NCBI GenBank assembly: GCA_023055505.1
Contig: JALIRH010000038.1
Span: 5,030,327 to 5,094,326 of the forward strand
Direction: 5' to 3'
Length of the DNA stretch: 64,000 nucleotides
From: Callipepla californica brunnescens
Lineage: Eukaryota; Chordata; Aves; Galliformes; Odontophoridae
In this document: piece after piece, positions 20,605 through 34,600 of the stretch
Layout: the number at the start of each line of letters is the position of its first letter
Position numbering within the stretch: position 1 is the first letter of the stretch
Notes under the pieces: generated by a model
What the model was told of the DNA's origin: nothing
What the model saw: only the letters and a program-made list of their open reading frames with translations
Database searches by the model: none
Made by a program: the position numbers and the translations under genes

Positions 20605-23600
20605 AGTTAAGGTCAGATTTTTTTTTTTTTTTTTTCCAATTTATTAAGGTAAATCTATCAGTCTAATTTCACATGTATTTGTCAATGAATCTTTTTTTAC
20701 CCAATCTGATTTACAATTTGGGAACATTTGTTCATACAAAGTATATGCTAAAATAGAAGCAAAGATAACTAACTTGTTTTCTAACTGAAATAACTACTTC
20801 AGAGTTCCTTTAAGGATTATTTTTCCAGACTGCATTCTGTGATATACAGAGATGCATCTAATTTTCAGTAGTTATATAAACATTAAAGCAGTTGCCACTT
20901 TTAAAATCAGATTCTACTTGCCCATCTTTAACGTTTAGCGCTGTTACAGCATACATGGAATCAGATTTGGAAGATATTGAGAACTTTGGAGAAATAGTCT
21001 TTTTTCTTTTTTTTTTTTATTTATTTATTTGTAAAAAGATGAATAATGCTTAAGAATTAATACATTCTATTTCATTACACCAGAGTTTTTATGTAGAGAA
21101 GAAAACAAGTCTTATATATACAATATCATATATCAAACTCACACACCATGTGTACCATATCATATAACAAATTGAGCCAGGACATTTAATGATAGACGAC
21201 TTGATTACTTACTATTCTGCAAAGTCAACTTAGCCACAGTTTAATCTTTGGCAAACTTCCTTGACACAAGGTATTTACAACACATACCTAACTAATCTCA
21301 TTGCATACAAAAGTAGTGATTTAGAGTTTTGCCACGTTTTTCATTACTGTGTATGTGCCAAGATATTCATTGTTATTCAAGCGTTGTCACCTGTCATTCA
21401 GTGAAATCGCTTGGCTGGCATTATGAAGCATCATTGATCTTACATAGTATGAAGGAGGTGGCATAGCTTTTGGTTTCTTCAATAATTTCCTGAACATAAA
21501 AACTTTGCCAAGTTGTTTTAAATGTCTAGGAGATCAGGCAATAGCTGATAACCCTCTTTTGTAAAGCAAGTATACTAATTCCTACCAGGACATTAACATC
21601 AAAAGAAAGAAGGGTTTTCCAGTAATAAAGGTCTATCTGATATTTTTCAGCGATGAAAAAGTAAGAATATTTTAAGTGGAAAGGATATTCCAAAACAAGT
21701 AATCTTCTTGAAGTGCTAAACCATTCTCTGACAAATGGTATAGAATTAAACTTAGTCTTAAGAGATAAAAAGAAAACTTTTCATTATGATAAAAAATAGT
21801 TGAAACTCCATTTCTATGCACAGAATGAATCTTTTATGTTTTGGATTTATCAAAGATTTACTTAAAAGAATACTATATTAATATAACTACACACGCAGAA
21901 GGAATCAAAACAGACTATTAGTTTACAAACCCATGAAATGCCATTACTAAAGATGAAATCTTTGTATTTTTCATAACTTTCACTGTTCTGTGTTTAAGAC
22001 AAATCTCTGTATAAAATAGATTGACACCAATGAATATTACGAAATAATTCGTATCCTAGGGGAATCTTAGGAAACTTTATCTAAGGGGAATCTTTACGGC
22101 AGCTTATAACATTATTTTCATTAGTATTTTTTCCAGTAATTTTTCCAGTTTTTTCAGTAGTCTACCTAAAAGAATTCTTAGAAAACTAGCTGGGGACTCA
22201 TTACCACCAATTTTTAATCAGTATTAAATGACGGGGAAATAAGAGAACAAGACAAAAGTTAATGTTGGGTTAACACTTTTTAAAGGAAGCAGAGTAATAT
22301 ATGCCTGCCAATAAGGTATCATCTCTGGACAAAACATAAAACTACATTATATATTCTCTAGTTAGAAAAGAATTAAAGCCAGGAGTTAAATTTATTCCAG
22401 CAAATATTGGCAACAGATTTGATATCATTTTTTTGATAAGGCTCCAAATGTAATATATGAAATGTCATTTTTGGTTCAGTAAGGAATCTCATTCATTGCC
22501 AAGCAAATGTGATCCCTATGATCTTATCACTATTCAACACATTAAATGGATTAAGAACCAGCCAAACCATAGATCTTGACTTGATGCTACTTGGCATTGA
22601 TAATCAGAGGGAAATGGAGGAGGGGTGTGATTTCACATGACTTATGTTTGCGTCTATGGTGATTGTCTCTGAAAGTTCACTTCAAACCTTAATTGAAAAA
22701 AATGTTCTGAGATACTTCAGAGCCAATCTAAGTGTATGAAGGATCAAAGAGGTACCAGATGTTAACGGCCTCATAATGCTGTACTTTTATCAAAGGAGGA
22801 ATCTAGAGAGAATTGACCAAAATGTTTTTGTGGCTTTTTTTTTTTTTTCACTAGAGAAATGCTCTCATTCAGACAGTAAATTGTTCTTTAAAGTCCTGTT
22901 TAGGAGCTCATAATAGCATAATGCTAACAAATATGGAAAGAATAAGGTAAGTAACAGCTTCTCTTATTATACACGTAATGCAATTGAGTATCAAGATGTT
23001 AATTCAGATAGAGGCAAAGGATTTAAATGTCTACCGTAATAAGTATTGGAGAGATTTTTCAGACAGCATAATTTCATATTTGCTGTGCATTCAGTTGCGC
23101 ATTCGGGGACAAGAAAAGAGAAATAGTGAGAAAGATTATTTAAGGAGATGCTATGAATTATTTGATCCAAATTTTATGAACTGGATTGTCAGAAAATACT
23201 AGCTTCTCTAGTAAACAAGAGTGGCCATAAGCTTAAAGGGACTTTTAAGCCATATGTGTATGTTCTTTGAATTATGGCCACAATGCAAAACAGCTGCAGT
23301 AGGTGTTGCAGCTAAATTTCTGGATTTGATCCTATGAGCTCCTAAGTTCTCTATTCTTTTATATAGGAGTTAACAGAAATCTAAGTAATGACAAATGCTA
23401 CCTGAGTGTATGCATACATTTGATTGATACTTTCCTCCCAGAGGCCTTATGTAATTGGCTTTTATCCACACATACTACAGAAATTACAAGGCTTACTGAC
23501 TCTTCATTAAATCTCATTTACGTGTCAGAGTGCTAGGTTAGTCGCATATCTCTTTCAATAGTGTACAGAAGGATCTTGCTATTATCAACTAAGGACTGCA

Positions 23601-26600
23601 TTTAAGCCAGTGTAAACAATTCTGTGTAAAGTCTACCAAAGAAAAACTACTTAAAATGCAACTGCTTGAAATAAATGACCAATAACAAAGACAGTGATAA
23701 TTTTAGAACTCACTTTTCAAGATGTGCTGCTATTACATTATTTAATTAACTCCCAAAACATTTATTCAAGGCTAACTGTGTTATCTACATCGACTGTTTT
23801 ACTGATTTAAAATTCCTGCCTTTTTATCTTCACTGTAACCCTCAGAATATTTGATTGCTAAGGCACAAATAATACATTTTCAATATATAATTATTAAAAT
23901 ATCAAAATAAAGACCTGATTTTCCTTCTGTGAGGAAAATACGTGCTGAAATTTGCTCTTTAAATTATGGAGTAGCTTAAAATTGTAATATCATTGTGAAA
24001 TGTGTTTCAGATGACACACATTTTTTCACAGCCATTGGATAAATGAAACAAGCAATAAAAAATAATGTATTAAAATTCTATTTGAACTTCATCTTTAAAT
24101 TCTAGTTATTCAAATAGTGAAAGTATCTACCTGTAAATAAATCATTATATGTCTTCTCTGATGATTTTGTACTAATTAAATGAATAAAAAATATTCAGGA
24201 AAGTCAGTAACTTCTGAACTGAAACACAATCAAAACAAACACAAGTCACAAGAACATAATGCATTCCTGAGAAGTTTAAATTGTAGATCCATATTATCCA
24301 AAGTTACTGGTGTTCCCAACAGAGATCAGACCTCCTTATGCAGACAAAGCTCTAAAACAGACATCATTTTCCATAGGTCAGTTCTTGCTCAACAGTTTCT
24401 TCCTTCTGTTACACTGCCAAAGAGGTCATGAAAGTTATTTTTCTCCTCTGAGTCATGAGAAGAGGGTTGAGAGATTTACACACCACTCTGTTGTTGAAAT
24501 AGCTGTATCCAATTTTTTCTACTGAAATAAAAATGCTTCAATGGGATAATATTCACATACACTAGGTAAAGGCCCAACTTAGAGCACTGAAAAAAGCATG
24601 AAGGATGGGATTTCAACACAAAATCAGAAGTCTAGGTCCAGTGCCATGGTTTTTACTGGTTGTTTGTTCTTCAATTATTATTCTTTACTGTAACATCACC
24701 TTGCAAATTTCTCAGATATCTCTATATATATTGTGAATTATACTTTTTGTCTTCTATAGCAACTTTACCTGAAACCAATTGTTCTTTGAAAACTAATTGA
24801 GTCACCTGTAAGCCTTCCATTAAGTTAGTCTGTTACAAATCGTGGGAAGAAAGAAGTATCATACAAGGATCTAGCAAATATCTTATAGAATTATTGTCTT
24901 TCTACACATTCTGCTAAGCTGTAAAATATGAAAAAATTTTCTGGAGGGAAAAATGGAATTAACGCTAAAATGCTTCATATATACTTGAAATGAAGAGCTC
25001 TTTAAGCTTTCATTGTGAACACCAGTCACATAAAAGACTTTACAGTACTTTTTTATATTATTGTTTTTCACAAAAGTTGTTGATGATTTTATATCAGTTA
25101 TGTATAGGTTTATTAAGACCTACTATTATTATTTTTAATGGGATTAAAAAATACAATCTAAACAGCAAAACTCTAGACAATAGTACATTTCATGAGGAAA
25201 AAAAGAGAGAAAAAAGTTCCCTCTCATTAAACCATTCAGTCCTTCATTACTTTCATTTATTAAATTATACTTTAAGGAGCAGTAGTGCACAGATACCAAA
25301 ATGAAGTGGAAGACTAACTGTGTTTTGCATGGCTCTAATCCTTGTCATTTAACAGCTCCACAATGGAAAAACAGCATTCTTCTACATGCCAGGGTTTTAA
25401 TGGAATTATGTGTCAGGAATATGGAGCAATAGAAGAGATGTTTTGCTCCACTCTGACCTTTTATAGTAGCAGTGATTCACTTAAATAAAATGTAAGCTTG
25501 AAATCCTAATAGCATAGCTTCAGAGTGGAAATTCTTGCCAAATAGAATCTAATTATCTGCTGAAGAGATCTCAATATAAAAATGTGTTAAAACTTCACAG
25601 TATAAGGATTTCTCAGCATAGAAAAAGCAAAGCTCATAGGGTAAAAAGTGTAAATCTTTAAATAATATTCCCTGTCTTCTCACCTTGAAAGTTTAATACA
25701 GGGAGATCAGGGCAGCAGAGTAACTTCATAACCAAATAATGCCCTTTGCTTCTATCTTTGCTAGAATAATATTTCACGTTCATCTGAAAACAACAGAATC
25801 AATTTTTTTTTTTTTTGTAAATTGTGTTTTGACTGCAGCATTAAATATGTAATATATTCCTATGAAAACATTTGCAATTTTACTTTTCTATTATGAAATA
25901 AGAGTAAGAAATAAGATTATTAAAGAAGTAAAATATAAAGCAGCAGTGAATTTCTGGAAGAAAAGTTGAAAAAATGTTTACCTTTTATACCAAACTTCAA
26001 TTTCTAAGTGATCATATACTGTTGCCCAAATTACTGTTGCCTGCTTTGCCAAAGTGTCAAATAATATTTTGTTAGACAATATTTAACATTAACACAGGAA
26101 AAAACTTTTAAATACATATATATTCTATTGATGTGTTCTGTTCTTTTTATCTGAAAAACTGCTATTGAATATATTGGGAAAGTAATGGTGGAAAATTAGC
26201 AAACATTTAGACTGAGGACATGTTCTGAACCTAAACAATAAGATTATTTGTTGTCACTTGCAACATTTGACAATCTGCACATAAGTTATAGTTTCAGAGA
26301 AAATTATGTTGTGTCTCCTTGAAAGTGAGATTTTTCATGTCTGCATTACAACAAAAATACAAGCTCAGCTGTGAAGAAATTTTACAAATACACAGCCTGT
26401 CCAGTTATGTAAATAAAAAATAAATTATCTCGTATATACCTAACTCCGTAAAGTTTGTAAATAGTCATTATCAGTTGGGATATTTTGATTGCATCATTAT
26501 TGAGGTCTGTGTTATTACAGTATTGCATAACTATTACTTCTGGTTTAAGAAGAAAAAAAGAAAAGAGAAGAAAAGATTTAGAACATTAGGATGTTTGAAT

Positions 26601-27942
26601 ATTTTAGAGTTAGAAGAATGACTTCAACTTTTCTTTGTGACAATCCTTGCTACTTCTTCAGAGTGACTTCCATAACAAATTTCAAAGCCAAGCACAAACA
26701 TAAATACGAAAATCACATTCAAGTCTTCCTTTGATTTTAAACCTATAAACTGAATTATACTGACAAAACTGTTGATGATGAATGAGGTAGAATAGATTTC
26801 AGTTCTTGTGTTTCCTTCTGTCAGTTAAAAATTCTCTTTCAAAAGATATCCAAGGAATATCAGTGACTAAGAATGTGGGTTTTTTGTTGTTCTTTTTTTC
26901 TTTTCAATCAGTTTACCTATTCTTTGTACAAAACTTAATACTACAAATTTTTACTCAGTGCCCTGACCTTCAATAAATGTTACTACAAATAGCAGTAATA
27001 TAGTCAGTAAATATATTAATAGACAATATCTTATCAGTTCTCTGGTAAAAGCAACAAAGAAGTATTCAACAGATCAGTAAAATGACTAAAATTGACTTGT
27101 CTATCTTTAAATTGTCTCATCTATTTTTAGCCTGAAAAAAATCATGGTAAATCATGTACACTCTCTCCAGTCAGTGAAGATAAAGGATCTGTGCTTGAGA
27201 GAAAAGTTATTACTATGTGTTATAGGCACCTGTGCTGAGTACAGGGCAATGAATCATATATTTCCATGGATATTATTTTCAACTATTAACTATAGTAATC
27301 CTATATAGATACCTTGATCTCTATAGCAGTGTTTTTGATGATTGCAGTTTAGACAGAAGAACTGGCACCTGCTGGCTGCAGGACTGCCTAGGCTGCAGTA
27401 GCATTGAGTGGAGCTAATCAAGCTGTTAAGTTATACTGTTTGCAACTCTACTGTTTCTGTTCAGTGTGAGTATATTTGCCTGGGTCAACAGGGCTCTGGT
27501 CAGAGAGCAGTGCATTCATGTCTTTAAAGAGGATGATAGCAAAGGAAGGAGAGCAACTTGAGCAGAATAATTTTTTCTGAATGCAGGAGGAAGAAAATAC
27601 TGCTGATATTTTCCAGCCTTCTTGAATGACAACAATTTACTTCATTTGAATTACACTTTCTTATTTCATTGTCAAGAAGTTCTGTTCTTACGTGAAACCT
27701 AGCAGTTTTGTATTTTTTGTATTTAAAACACCTTGACAATATTTTAAAATATTTCTATGAAATATTTTTAAATGAAAATACAAGTATAAAATATACAAAA
27801 TAGAACTGAATAAATACTATAAATAAATAACAAATGAATAATAAAGGCAACAGAACAATCCCAAATCCCAAACACAATGCACTTCATTCACATTCCTATT
27901 TAATGAAATGAAAAACACTACAAGCAAAAAGGCAAGAAATGA
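20605..27942. other. long unique interval without recognisable gene
   Basis: More than 7 kb of AT-rich sequence without transposon signatures that I recognise. Poly(T) runs occur at about 20618-20636 and 25803-25816. The only gene-like hint is the candidate exon at 22855-22946. The 104-codon frame at 24990-25304 and the others have low-complexity composition and no known motif. Confidence 0.6.
22855..22946 (+). other. candidate 92-nt exon
   Basis: A strong acceptor (T-rich tract then CACTAG, ending at 22854) and a consensus donor (AAG|GTAAGT at 22947) bound 92 nucleotides. The first frame is open throughout (30 full codons); the other two contain stops. I do not recognise the peptide, and no partner exon is identified nearby. 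It could belong to a long-intron gene, a non-coding RNA or chance. Confidence 0.2.
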
Positions 27943-28297
27943 CTGTCCACTATAGAGGGCTCCTTCAAAATAACTGTGGCCAGCAGGTGGAGAAGCTTGA
28001 GTCCATGGAGAGTTCACAAGATGAGGGTTTCTTCATTCCTGAGACCCCTTCTCACTACCACCAGGAGGCACTGTGCAAGTGCAAACTTGAAGAGATCCTT
28101 CTAGAACTCATTATAATAAGAAGTGTCGATAGGTTATAAATATGTATTAGGTGCTTATGTATATACCTGTACAGTATAAGTAGCTGCTTGTTAGACAATA
28201 GGATGTGCGAGTTGGGAAGGGTTATCTCCCTCACACACACAGGTGAGATACATACCTGCTTTATAACCCTTAATTGAGTTATAGAGTTTGTTCCGCA
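27943..28297 (+). mobile_element. small ERVK-like solo LTR
   Basis: It starts TGTCCACTATAGAGGGC and ends GAGTTATAGAGTTTGTTCCGCA. The blocks CACTACCACCAGGAGGCACT, GCTTGTTAGACAATAGGATG and GGGTTATCTCCCTCACAC match what I remember of a short avian ERVK LTR family. The TTCCGCA ending is shared with the LTR ending at 14115. I could not find a convincing 6-bp target duplication, so the left boundary is uncertain. The 66-codon frame within it is chance. Confidence 0.6.
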
Positions 28298-28304
28298 AAA
28301 CATC

Positions 28305-28400
28305 AGTACTGCAGAAATGTGGACCTGTTGGAGCACATCCAGAGGAGGCTGACAAAAATGAACCAAAGGATGAGACGGGCTGAAAGAGCTGGGACTTTTT
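28305..28400 (+). mobile_element. CR1 internal scrap
   Basis: GTGGACCTGTTGGAGCACAT and CCAGAGGAGGCTGACAAAAA, followed by GGCTGAAAGAGCTGGGAC, correspond to the ORF2 C-terminal coding region of CR1. Both ends are truncated and the tail is missing. Confidence 0.75.
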
Positions 28401-31221
28401 TTCCCAGCAGTCTTCAGCTATTTTTTTATTCCTTTCTAATTTGTCCTAACATTTTTACAACACAGTTTCAGTGTTAATATAATTTAGGAAAACAAAGCAG
28501 AACAAAGCAAACCTAGTCTTTCTTTTTTACCTAAAAAGAACACCAAGATGAACTGTAAAACAGTATAAGGGGTGAAAGGAGGTACTATTTTGTAATGGAA
28601 AGAGAAATCCATTCCTGGTTTAGAGTCTTAGGATAGCAGTATTGGATAACAAATCTTGTTGCTCTCAGTTCTGCTATACTAAAATATTTTGTTGGGATGA
28701 TATATAAAGCATTAAGAAAAGTGTGAACAAATGAAATGTCACAACAGATTTTGACCAAAGTGCACCCCTAGAGCAAGGAGAAAAGTTTGTGACTTCTGAA
28801 TGACTATGAGATTTACACAATGTATAGGAACTGACATGGTGATAGGTAATGGTTTCTAAGTAATTTAATCTAGATAGCTTTCTAATTTTTGTTTTCTTAT
28901 GGATATAATAAGATGGAGTGCAGAAAGAGAGTTACCAAGTCATTTTGGAAGATAATCCCATTGCTGAGGGTAATTTAGGTAATCATTAACATTTGTAAAA
29001 TAGTAGAATAACAAAATACTATGGATATGTGCAGGTGAATATATATAGCATCTGTTACGTAGACTATCAATAAGTGCGTTTTATCTTCTAAACTCTACAT
29101 CCTTACTAGTTCCAGACATGACAGTAAATACATTGACTTACTATATCTATTATTGTAATAGTTGGCTTTTCAAAACTTTAATTATGAGTATAGGCATATG
29201 GACAATATATACAGTATCAAATACATGGAAAGGAAACATAGAAAATAAAAATAAGTGTTCTTAAGCAATTTACCTGTTAAAAAAAAACAAATAAATAAAT
29301 AAAAGAGCTTTTTGTCTAGAAATTTACTCCTGGTGGAATGAAAACAGTAGGTTTAAATAGTATACAGTGATGGAAAATGAAGCAAAAGGAAAAACAATGT
29401 CATGAAGGTTATATATAACTCTTTGTTTTCCATACTAGTTCAGATGTCACAACACATTTTCTACTATATTCTTTTAAACAGATTGTGGCAGATGACCCCA
29501 AAGTGCTAGCAGTTTCTCGGTGTTTAGCTTAGTTTCATGAATTCAATCTTTAATTTTTCACTGATTTAAATACTTTCATTCTTAGTATAAAAATACTTGC
29601 TTCTATTTGAGGTTTTCACAGAGTGTACGACCAGTCTGAGGTGTATTTTAATTCTGTGCTATTGTTTGACACACTTGATAATATAATTCAATGTTTTTTC
29701 AGCACATATTTCTTCTAATGTAACCTGAGCTCATGAAGCTATGTTGCACTGTGACAGATGGATTGGCTGCGTGGTCTCAGGTCTTTCCTGCCTCACCCCT
29801 AAGTAGCAATTAGTCCACATCTAAAATTACCTCAGATATTCTATTCTGACACTGATAAATGAAAATAAAATTCTACTGGCTTCAACAGTAGCACTACACC
29901 AGCTGAAATTATGATGCTGTGTGTCATGATTTCCACAAAACTAATATAAAAAGCTATAGCAAAACTATCCATTTCAAAATTTTCTTACTGTTGTTATGGA
30001 AAAAATACCATGACATAAGAAAAATATAGGCAGAATTTTAAATATCGTCACCTGCATCTACCAACTTCATCACATACATAGAAAAGATCTTCAAACACTT
30101 AATGTCTAAGTCCTGTCACAGTCCTAGAGACAGCTCTGACTGTGTCATTACAGTTGTTCCAGAAAGCATTATCTAAAACTAGATTATCTAAAACTGGCAT
30201 TATCTGAAGAAAGTGTCACACACATCTTGAAAGTACAGTTAAGACACATCTCTTGAGCCATTTCACACTAGTCTGTCTTTTGTCTTATATCTACTCTTCT
30301 CACATGCTTTTCTGTCAGAGTTGGCACTGTTCTTTGATGAATAGGCATTAATATTATTTACTATTTACAAGAGTTCACAAACCTTAAGGATATTTCTGGA
30401 ATCAGAATATCTTGACTTCTGGTTCTCATTAGTATTCTTTGAAAAGCTTGCTACTAGTTTTGAAAAATGAACTCAAAATTAAAACTATTACTCTTTTTTT
30501 CAATTTAAAAAAATCTACAAACATTAGTTATTTGGCAGAACTGTTCAGCGGTTTCTTGGTAAAGTTGCAATTATGTGTGACAGCTGCAATTAATTTATTT
30601 TGATTTGAGGGCTTTCAGCATATGGGCTATGCTAATCTCTTCTCACTTTTAGAGATCTGTTAAAATATAAAATGTAAATATAATAATACAAAAATTAAAA
30701 ATATAAAAATATATAAAAATAAAAAATATTGAAAAATAAAATAAGTTTTGGCATTTCATCACTTAACATGAACCTGGCACTCAAAAAAAACAAACATTAA
30801 CAATCTAAGAAGCTGTAGCCAGCTCTTGATTGTACTTGAAAAATAGTGATTGAACATCATTTTGTAGTTTAACTTCTCTGTCTCCTCTCTCTCCATGTCT
30901 TTGCCTTCTCCTTCCTCAGTACCTAATGTAGATTAATATATTTATTTAATATCTCTTTCATATATGTTCTGCAACAAACACATTGTCATCTCTCTATTTT
31001 AGTTCTCTTTGTAGGCATTCATTTTACTGCCCATTTCTATAATTTCTTAGCTTTTGGCTACGATCAAGTTTATCTTCTGTGTGTAACTTCACATGTTCTA
31101 TACACCTGGCTAAGGGAAGACAGATATTCCAAAATGATCTTTGCTCTGAAATAGGTGATGTATATCTTGTGCCCAGAACTGTGTCTCTGAAGACAGATAA
31201 GCTCCACTAGAAATTTTATCT
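28401..31221. other. unique interval, nothing recognised
   Basis: AT-rich DNA with low-complexity A/T stretches, for example 30660-30745. No gene or transposon is visible. Confidence 0.6.
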
Positions 31222-31896
31222 CTCTGAAAGATGATCCTGGTAACTACAGACCTATCAGTCTCACCTCGGTGCCTGGGAAGGTTATGTAACAGATAATCTC
31301 AGGAGCCATCATGAGCCAGTTAAAGGTCAAGCGTAGGATCAGGCTCAGTCAGCATGGGTTTACAAACAGTAGATCCTCTCTGACAAACCTGATTTCATTC
31401 TATGACATTGAAGTACTGGAGCATGTCCAAAGAAGGGTAACAAGGCTTGTGAGGGGTTTGGAGAATATGCCCTACAAGGAGAGACTGAAGGAACTGGGGC
31501 TGTTTAGTCTGGGGAAAAGGAGGCTGAGGGAAGGCCTTATTGCTCTCTTCCAATATCTGAAAGGTTCTTAGAGAGAGAGTGGGGTTGGTCTCTTCTCAAT
31601 GGTGACAAGTGACAGAATGAGGGGAAATGGCCTTAAGTTGCACCAGGGTAAGTTTAGGTTGGATATAAGGAAAAGATTATTTGAAGGAAGGGTTGTTATG
31701 CACTGGAATAGGCTCTCCAGGGAGATGGTTGAGTCACTATCCCTGCATGTGTTTAAAAACCATTTCGATGTGGTGCTCAGGGTCATGATTCAGTGGAGGG
31801 TTGTTAGAGTTAGGGTAGTATGGTTAGGTCATGGTTTGACTCAATCTTCGAGGTCTTTCCTAACCTGAGTGATTCTATGATTCCATGATTCTGTGA
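31222..31896 (+). mobile_element. CR1 LINE with reverse transcriptase core deleted
   Basis: The 5' part (GGTAACTACAGACCTATCAG to TTTCATTCTATGAC) is the N-terminal reverse transcriptase region of ORF2, encoding a NYRPISLTSV-type motif. At about 31404 it jumps to the ORF2 C-terminus (GAGCATGTCCAAAGAAGGGT), so the catalytic palm is gone. The 3' UTR (GCACTGGAATAGGCTCTCCA) and the tail GATTCTATGATTCCATGATT follow. Both parts have the same orientation. Confidence 0.92.
31311..31571 (+). pseudogene. CR1 ORF2 fusion remnant
   Basis: An 86-codon frame joins a piece of the reverse transcriptase N-terminal part ([19 protein letters not shown]) to the C-terminal tail ([20 protein letters not shown]) across the internal deletion, in frame. 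The catalytic A, B and C motifs lie in the deleted part. It has no plausible activity. Confidence 0.75.
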
Positions 31897-34267
31897 TCTT
31901 GACCAAATGCTTGCCACAGTGATACTGATTAGGAGCTTCTCAAGCTGTTTCTGTGTTACTAACATAAAGAAAAGGAAAGCACTAAACCTTCATTTCCCTC
32001 AGCCCACTATAAAAGACCATTTCAGCTTCTTCTTGTGCAGAGTAAAAGCACTTGCTCACTTGGGAAAAAGTCTTGCTTCTTCCATTATCTTGAAATGTTG
32101 TGCATGAGTTTGTCTACTCTTCAAGACTTTATCTCAGGTTGGACATTTTGTTGTGCAGTTTTACAAGAAAGTGTGGTTAACCGCTTTTATATAACTCTTT
32201 ATTGGAATTAATTATTAGCCATTATGTTACTGTTCTTCCTCACGCTCCAGTACCCAAATATTTCAATTTAACCTTGTTTTCTCAAGTGTTGACTAACTCT
32301 TATAAATGATATCTCACTTCTGTTTTTCTGTTCTTCCATGTTTTCAATTAATGTGAGTGAAAAAAATAATAACATTGCGAAATTTCTATATAAGAAACTC
32401 TCAAATCATTGAGAATTCTATAGGAAGAGAAATTCAATTAATCATTTAAATGTTACTCGGCTGATGTTGAAAAGTCAGCAGGAGGAGCTCACAACTTTAA
32501 TTTTGATTGGTTGTTTAATCTTCAGAATGGTTCCTCTCACATAAAAATCAGTTTGCACAAATCCTTTCAGTGTCTGAATACAGCATATGTCCGAAAATAG
32601 GTGAGCTTGAATTTAAAATGTAACAAACTTGATAGACATTTCTGGAGGAAAAGCAGCTGGATTTCTACATGTAGAAGCTGTAAGACCCTGTTGCCTGAAC
32701 TAAATGATGGAGCTTTCCTATCTCAAAGGCTAAATTAGATTAAAAAAAACATATTTGCATTCCAATCACTCTGGAGGGAATGAAAATTCTACTAATTTTT
32801 GTCTATATGTATATTCACATTATGGTATGAGCTGTAAAGTATGGCTCCAGAAATCCATTTAGTTTGACTTCAAACAGAGTAGACGTTTGATTTTTTTTTT
32901 TTTTTTTTTTTTGCGGGAGGGGGGGGGTGGGATTCATTTATGTTTCTGCTTTACACAGTTCTCCAATCCAAACCCACTGATCCAAAAATCCATTTTGTGG
33001 AGAAACAGACCTAGGAAAGAAGTGAAAGATGGGAAGAACCTATTAGGGCATCCTCCAGCCATTACATTCATGCATACACTCGCTTCAGTAAAATGCCTGG
33101 AGCAGAAAATTGCACAGTATAGATTTATAAAGTTCCTGTGTGTAACAGTAAATAGGCAGGATTTAAATTTGAAACTGATAAAAGGATATACTTTGTTGCA
33201 CATGCATAATTAACCTAGAGAGCTTATTGCCACAAAAATATCACTGAGGCCTTAAAGATTAGAAGAATTTTAAAAAGGATTAAACATTTATATGGATAAT
33301 GAGAACATTCACATTTGCATTAAATTAGATTTATTTCTTAAAAAAAAAAAAAAAAAAAAGGTACAAAATGTCATATTCCAGGATATAAAACACCAGGCAG
33401 CCACTAGAATGAAAGAAAAAAAAAAAAATCCTGCCTCAGGAAAGCTATTGCATAATTGTTCATTCCAGCCCTTATGAGCATGTGGTTCTAACAACTCACA
33501 GCAGCAAGATGCTAGACTACGCACAAATATTACTCAATCAAGAATAGCAATTACCAGGCTTCTATTGACTTATGTTAATGACCACATGGTTACTGCAGTG
33601 TAAAAAGGAATGCTTTACCATTCAAATTTGTTCACAAGGAGATAAAGGTGTCACACAGACATTGAAATATTTTGTAAGGAATTCCTCTCTTTTCAGCAAG
33701 AAATGTTTCTGGATAAATGTATCAAGAAGTGTTTAATGAGTGAGTGGTAGAGAAATAAAATTATTGGCATGAACAAGTTAATGACCAATTAAGTACAAAA
33801 ACAAAACTAAATTACTTGCATTGGTACCTAATTTAAAACTGTGATTGTTATCCAGGTAATGGAGCTCCACTGGAAGTGTTCTTAGCACTCCCCTAACAAA
33901 AAAAGTCATTACTGACTGTCCTGCTGCTTCATATAATTGCTGTGATAAGCCACTGCAAATATAATTGGCTTTAGCTGAAAAATATTTCATCATAAAGCAA
34001 GAACAACACTAGTACTTTGATTTATGTATTTATAGCTACTTAAAGAAGATCATTAACACATTTCATTTCGAGGTTATTTTTACTAAGCCAGAAAGTGCAA
34101 TGAAACACAGAAAGAATCCTTAAGAAGAAGTATTATTTTCCTTAAATTGTCTTCTTTTTTGAGCACTGAAATGACAAGTATGCACATTTAGTCTGTTAAA
34201 TCCAAGAGGGACTTATTTGTTCCCAATATCTTGTTTTCAATTTTTCCTGTTAGAGTTCAATCACTGA
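31897..34267. other. unique interval, nothing coding recognised
   Basis: It holds a poly(T)-plus-G-run element at 32890-32931, a poly(A) run at about 33341-33359 and otherwise unique AT-rich DNA. The 89- and 108-codon frames near 33 kb start or end in the homopolymers and are not gene-like. The segment 33780-33995 is less repetitive and rich in ATTA and CAATTA motifs. Confidence 0.55.
32915..32931 (+). other. potential G-quadruplex after poly(T)
   Basis: GGGAGGGGGGGGGTGGG follows about 22 T residues. There are enough G runs for a four-stranded fold; only the sequence pattern is seen. Confidence 0.6.
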
Positions 34268-34600
34268 GCCCTAGAATAATTGGAAAAGAACTATAAGATC
34301 ATCTAAGTCCAACTCTTAACCCAGCACTGCCAAGTAAACCACTAAACCGTATCCCTAAGCAATACATCTATACATCATTTAAGTAATTCAAAAATGTTAA
34401 CTCAATTACTTCAGTGGGCAGCCCGTTCCAATATTTCACTCATGCTGACTGGGACAGAACAACTGGATTTCCTGTATGGACAGTGTGGTGGCAGTCAAGA
34501 TGATCTCTATGGCCTTTCCTGGCATCAGCCAGATTGACAGGCCTCCAGTTCCCTGAGTAGCAGAACCTTGCTAGTCCTATTCAGACTCTGATTAATCATT
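34268..34600 (-). mobile_element. old CR1 with internal deletion
   Basis: The left part is a reverse-complemented CR1 3' UTR (AAGATCATCTAAGTCCAACT and CAGTGGGCAGCCCGTTCCAA). After about 34440 it shifts to text like the reverse transcriptase coding region (GACAGGCCTCCAGTTCCCTG; compare CTGGCCTGTAGTTCCCTGAA at 44358). It is strongly diverged, with a decayed octamer tail. Confidence 0.72.
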
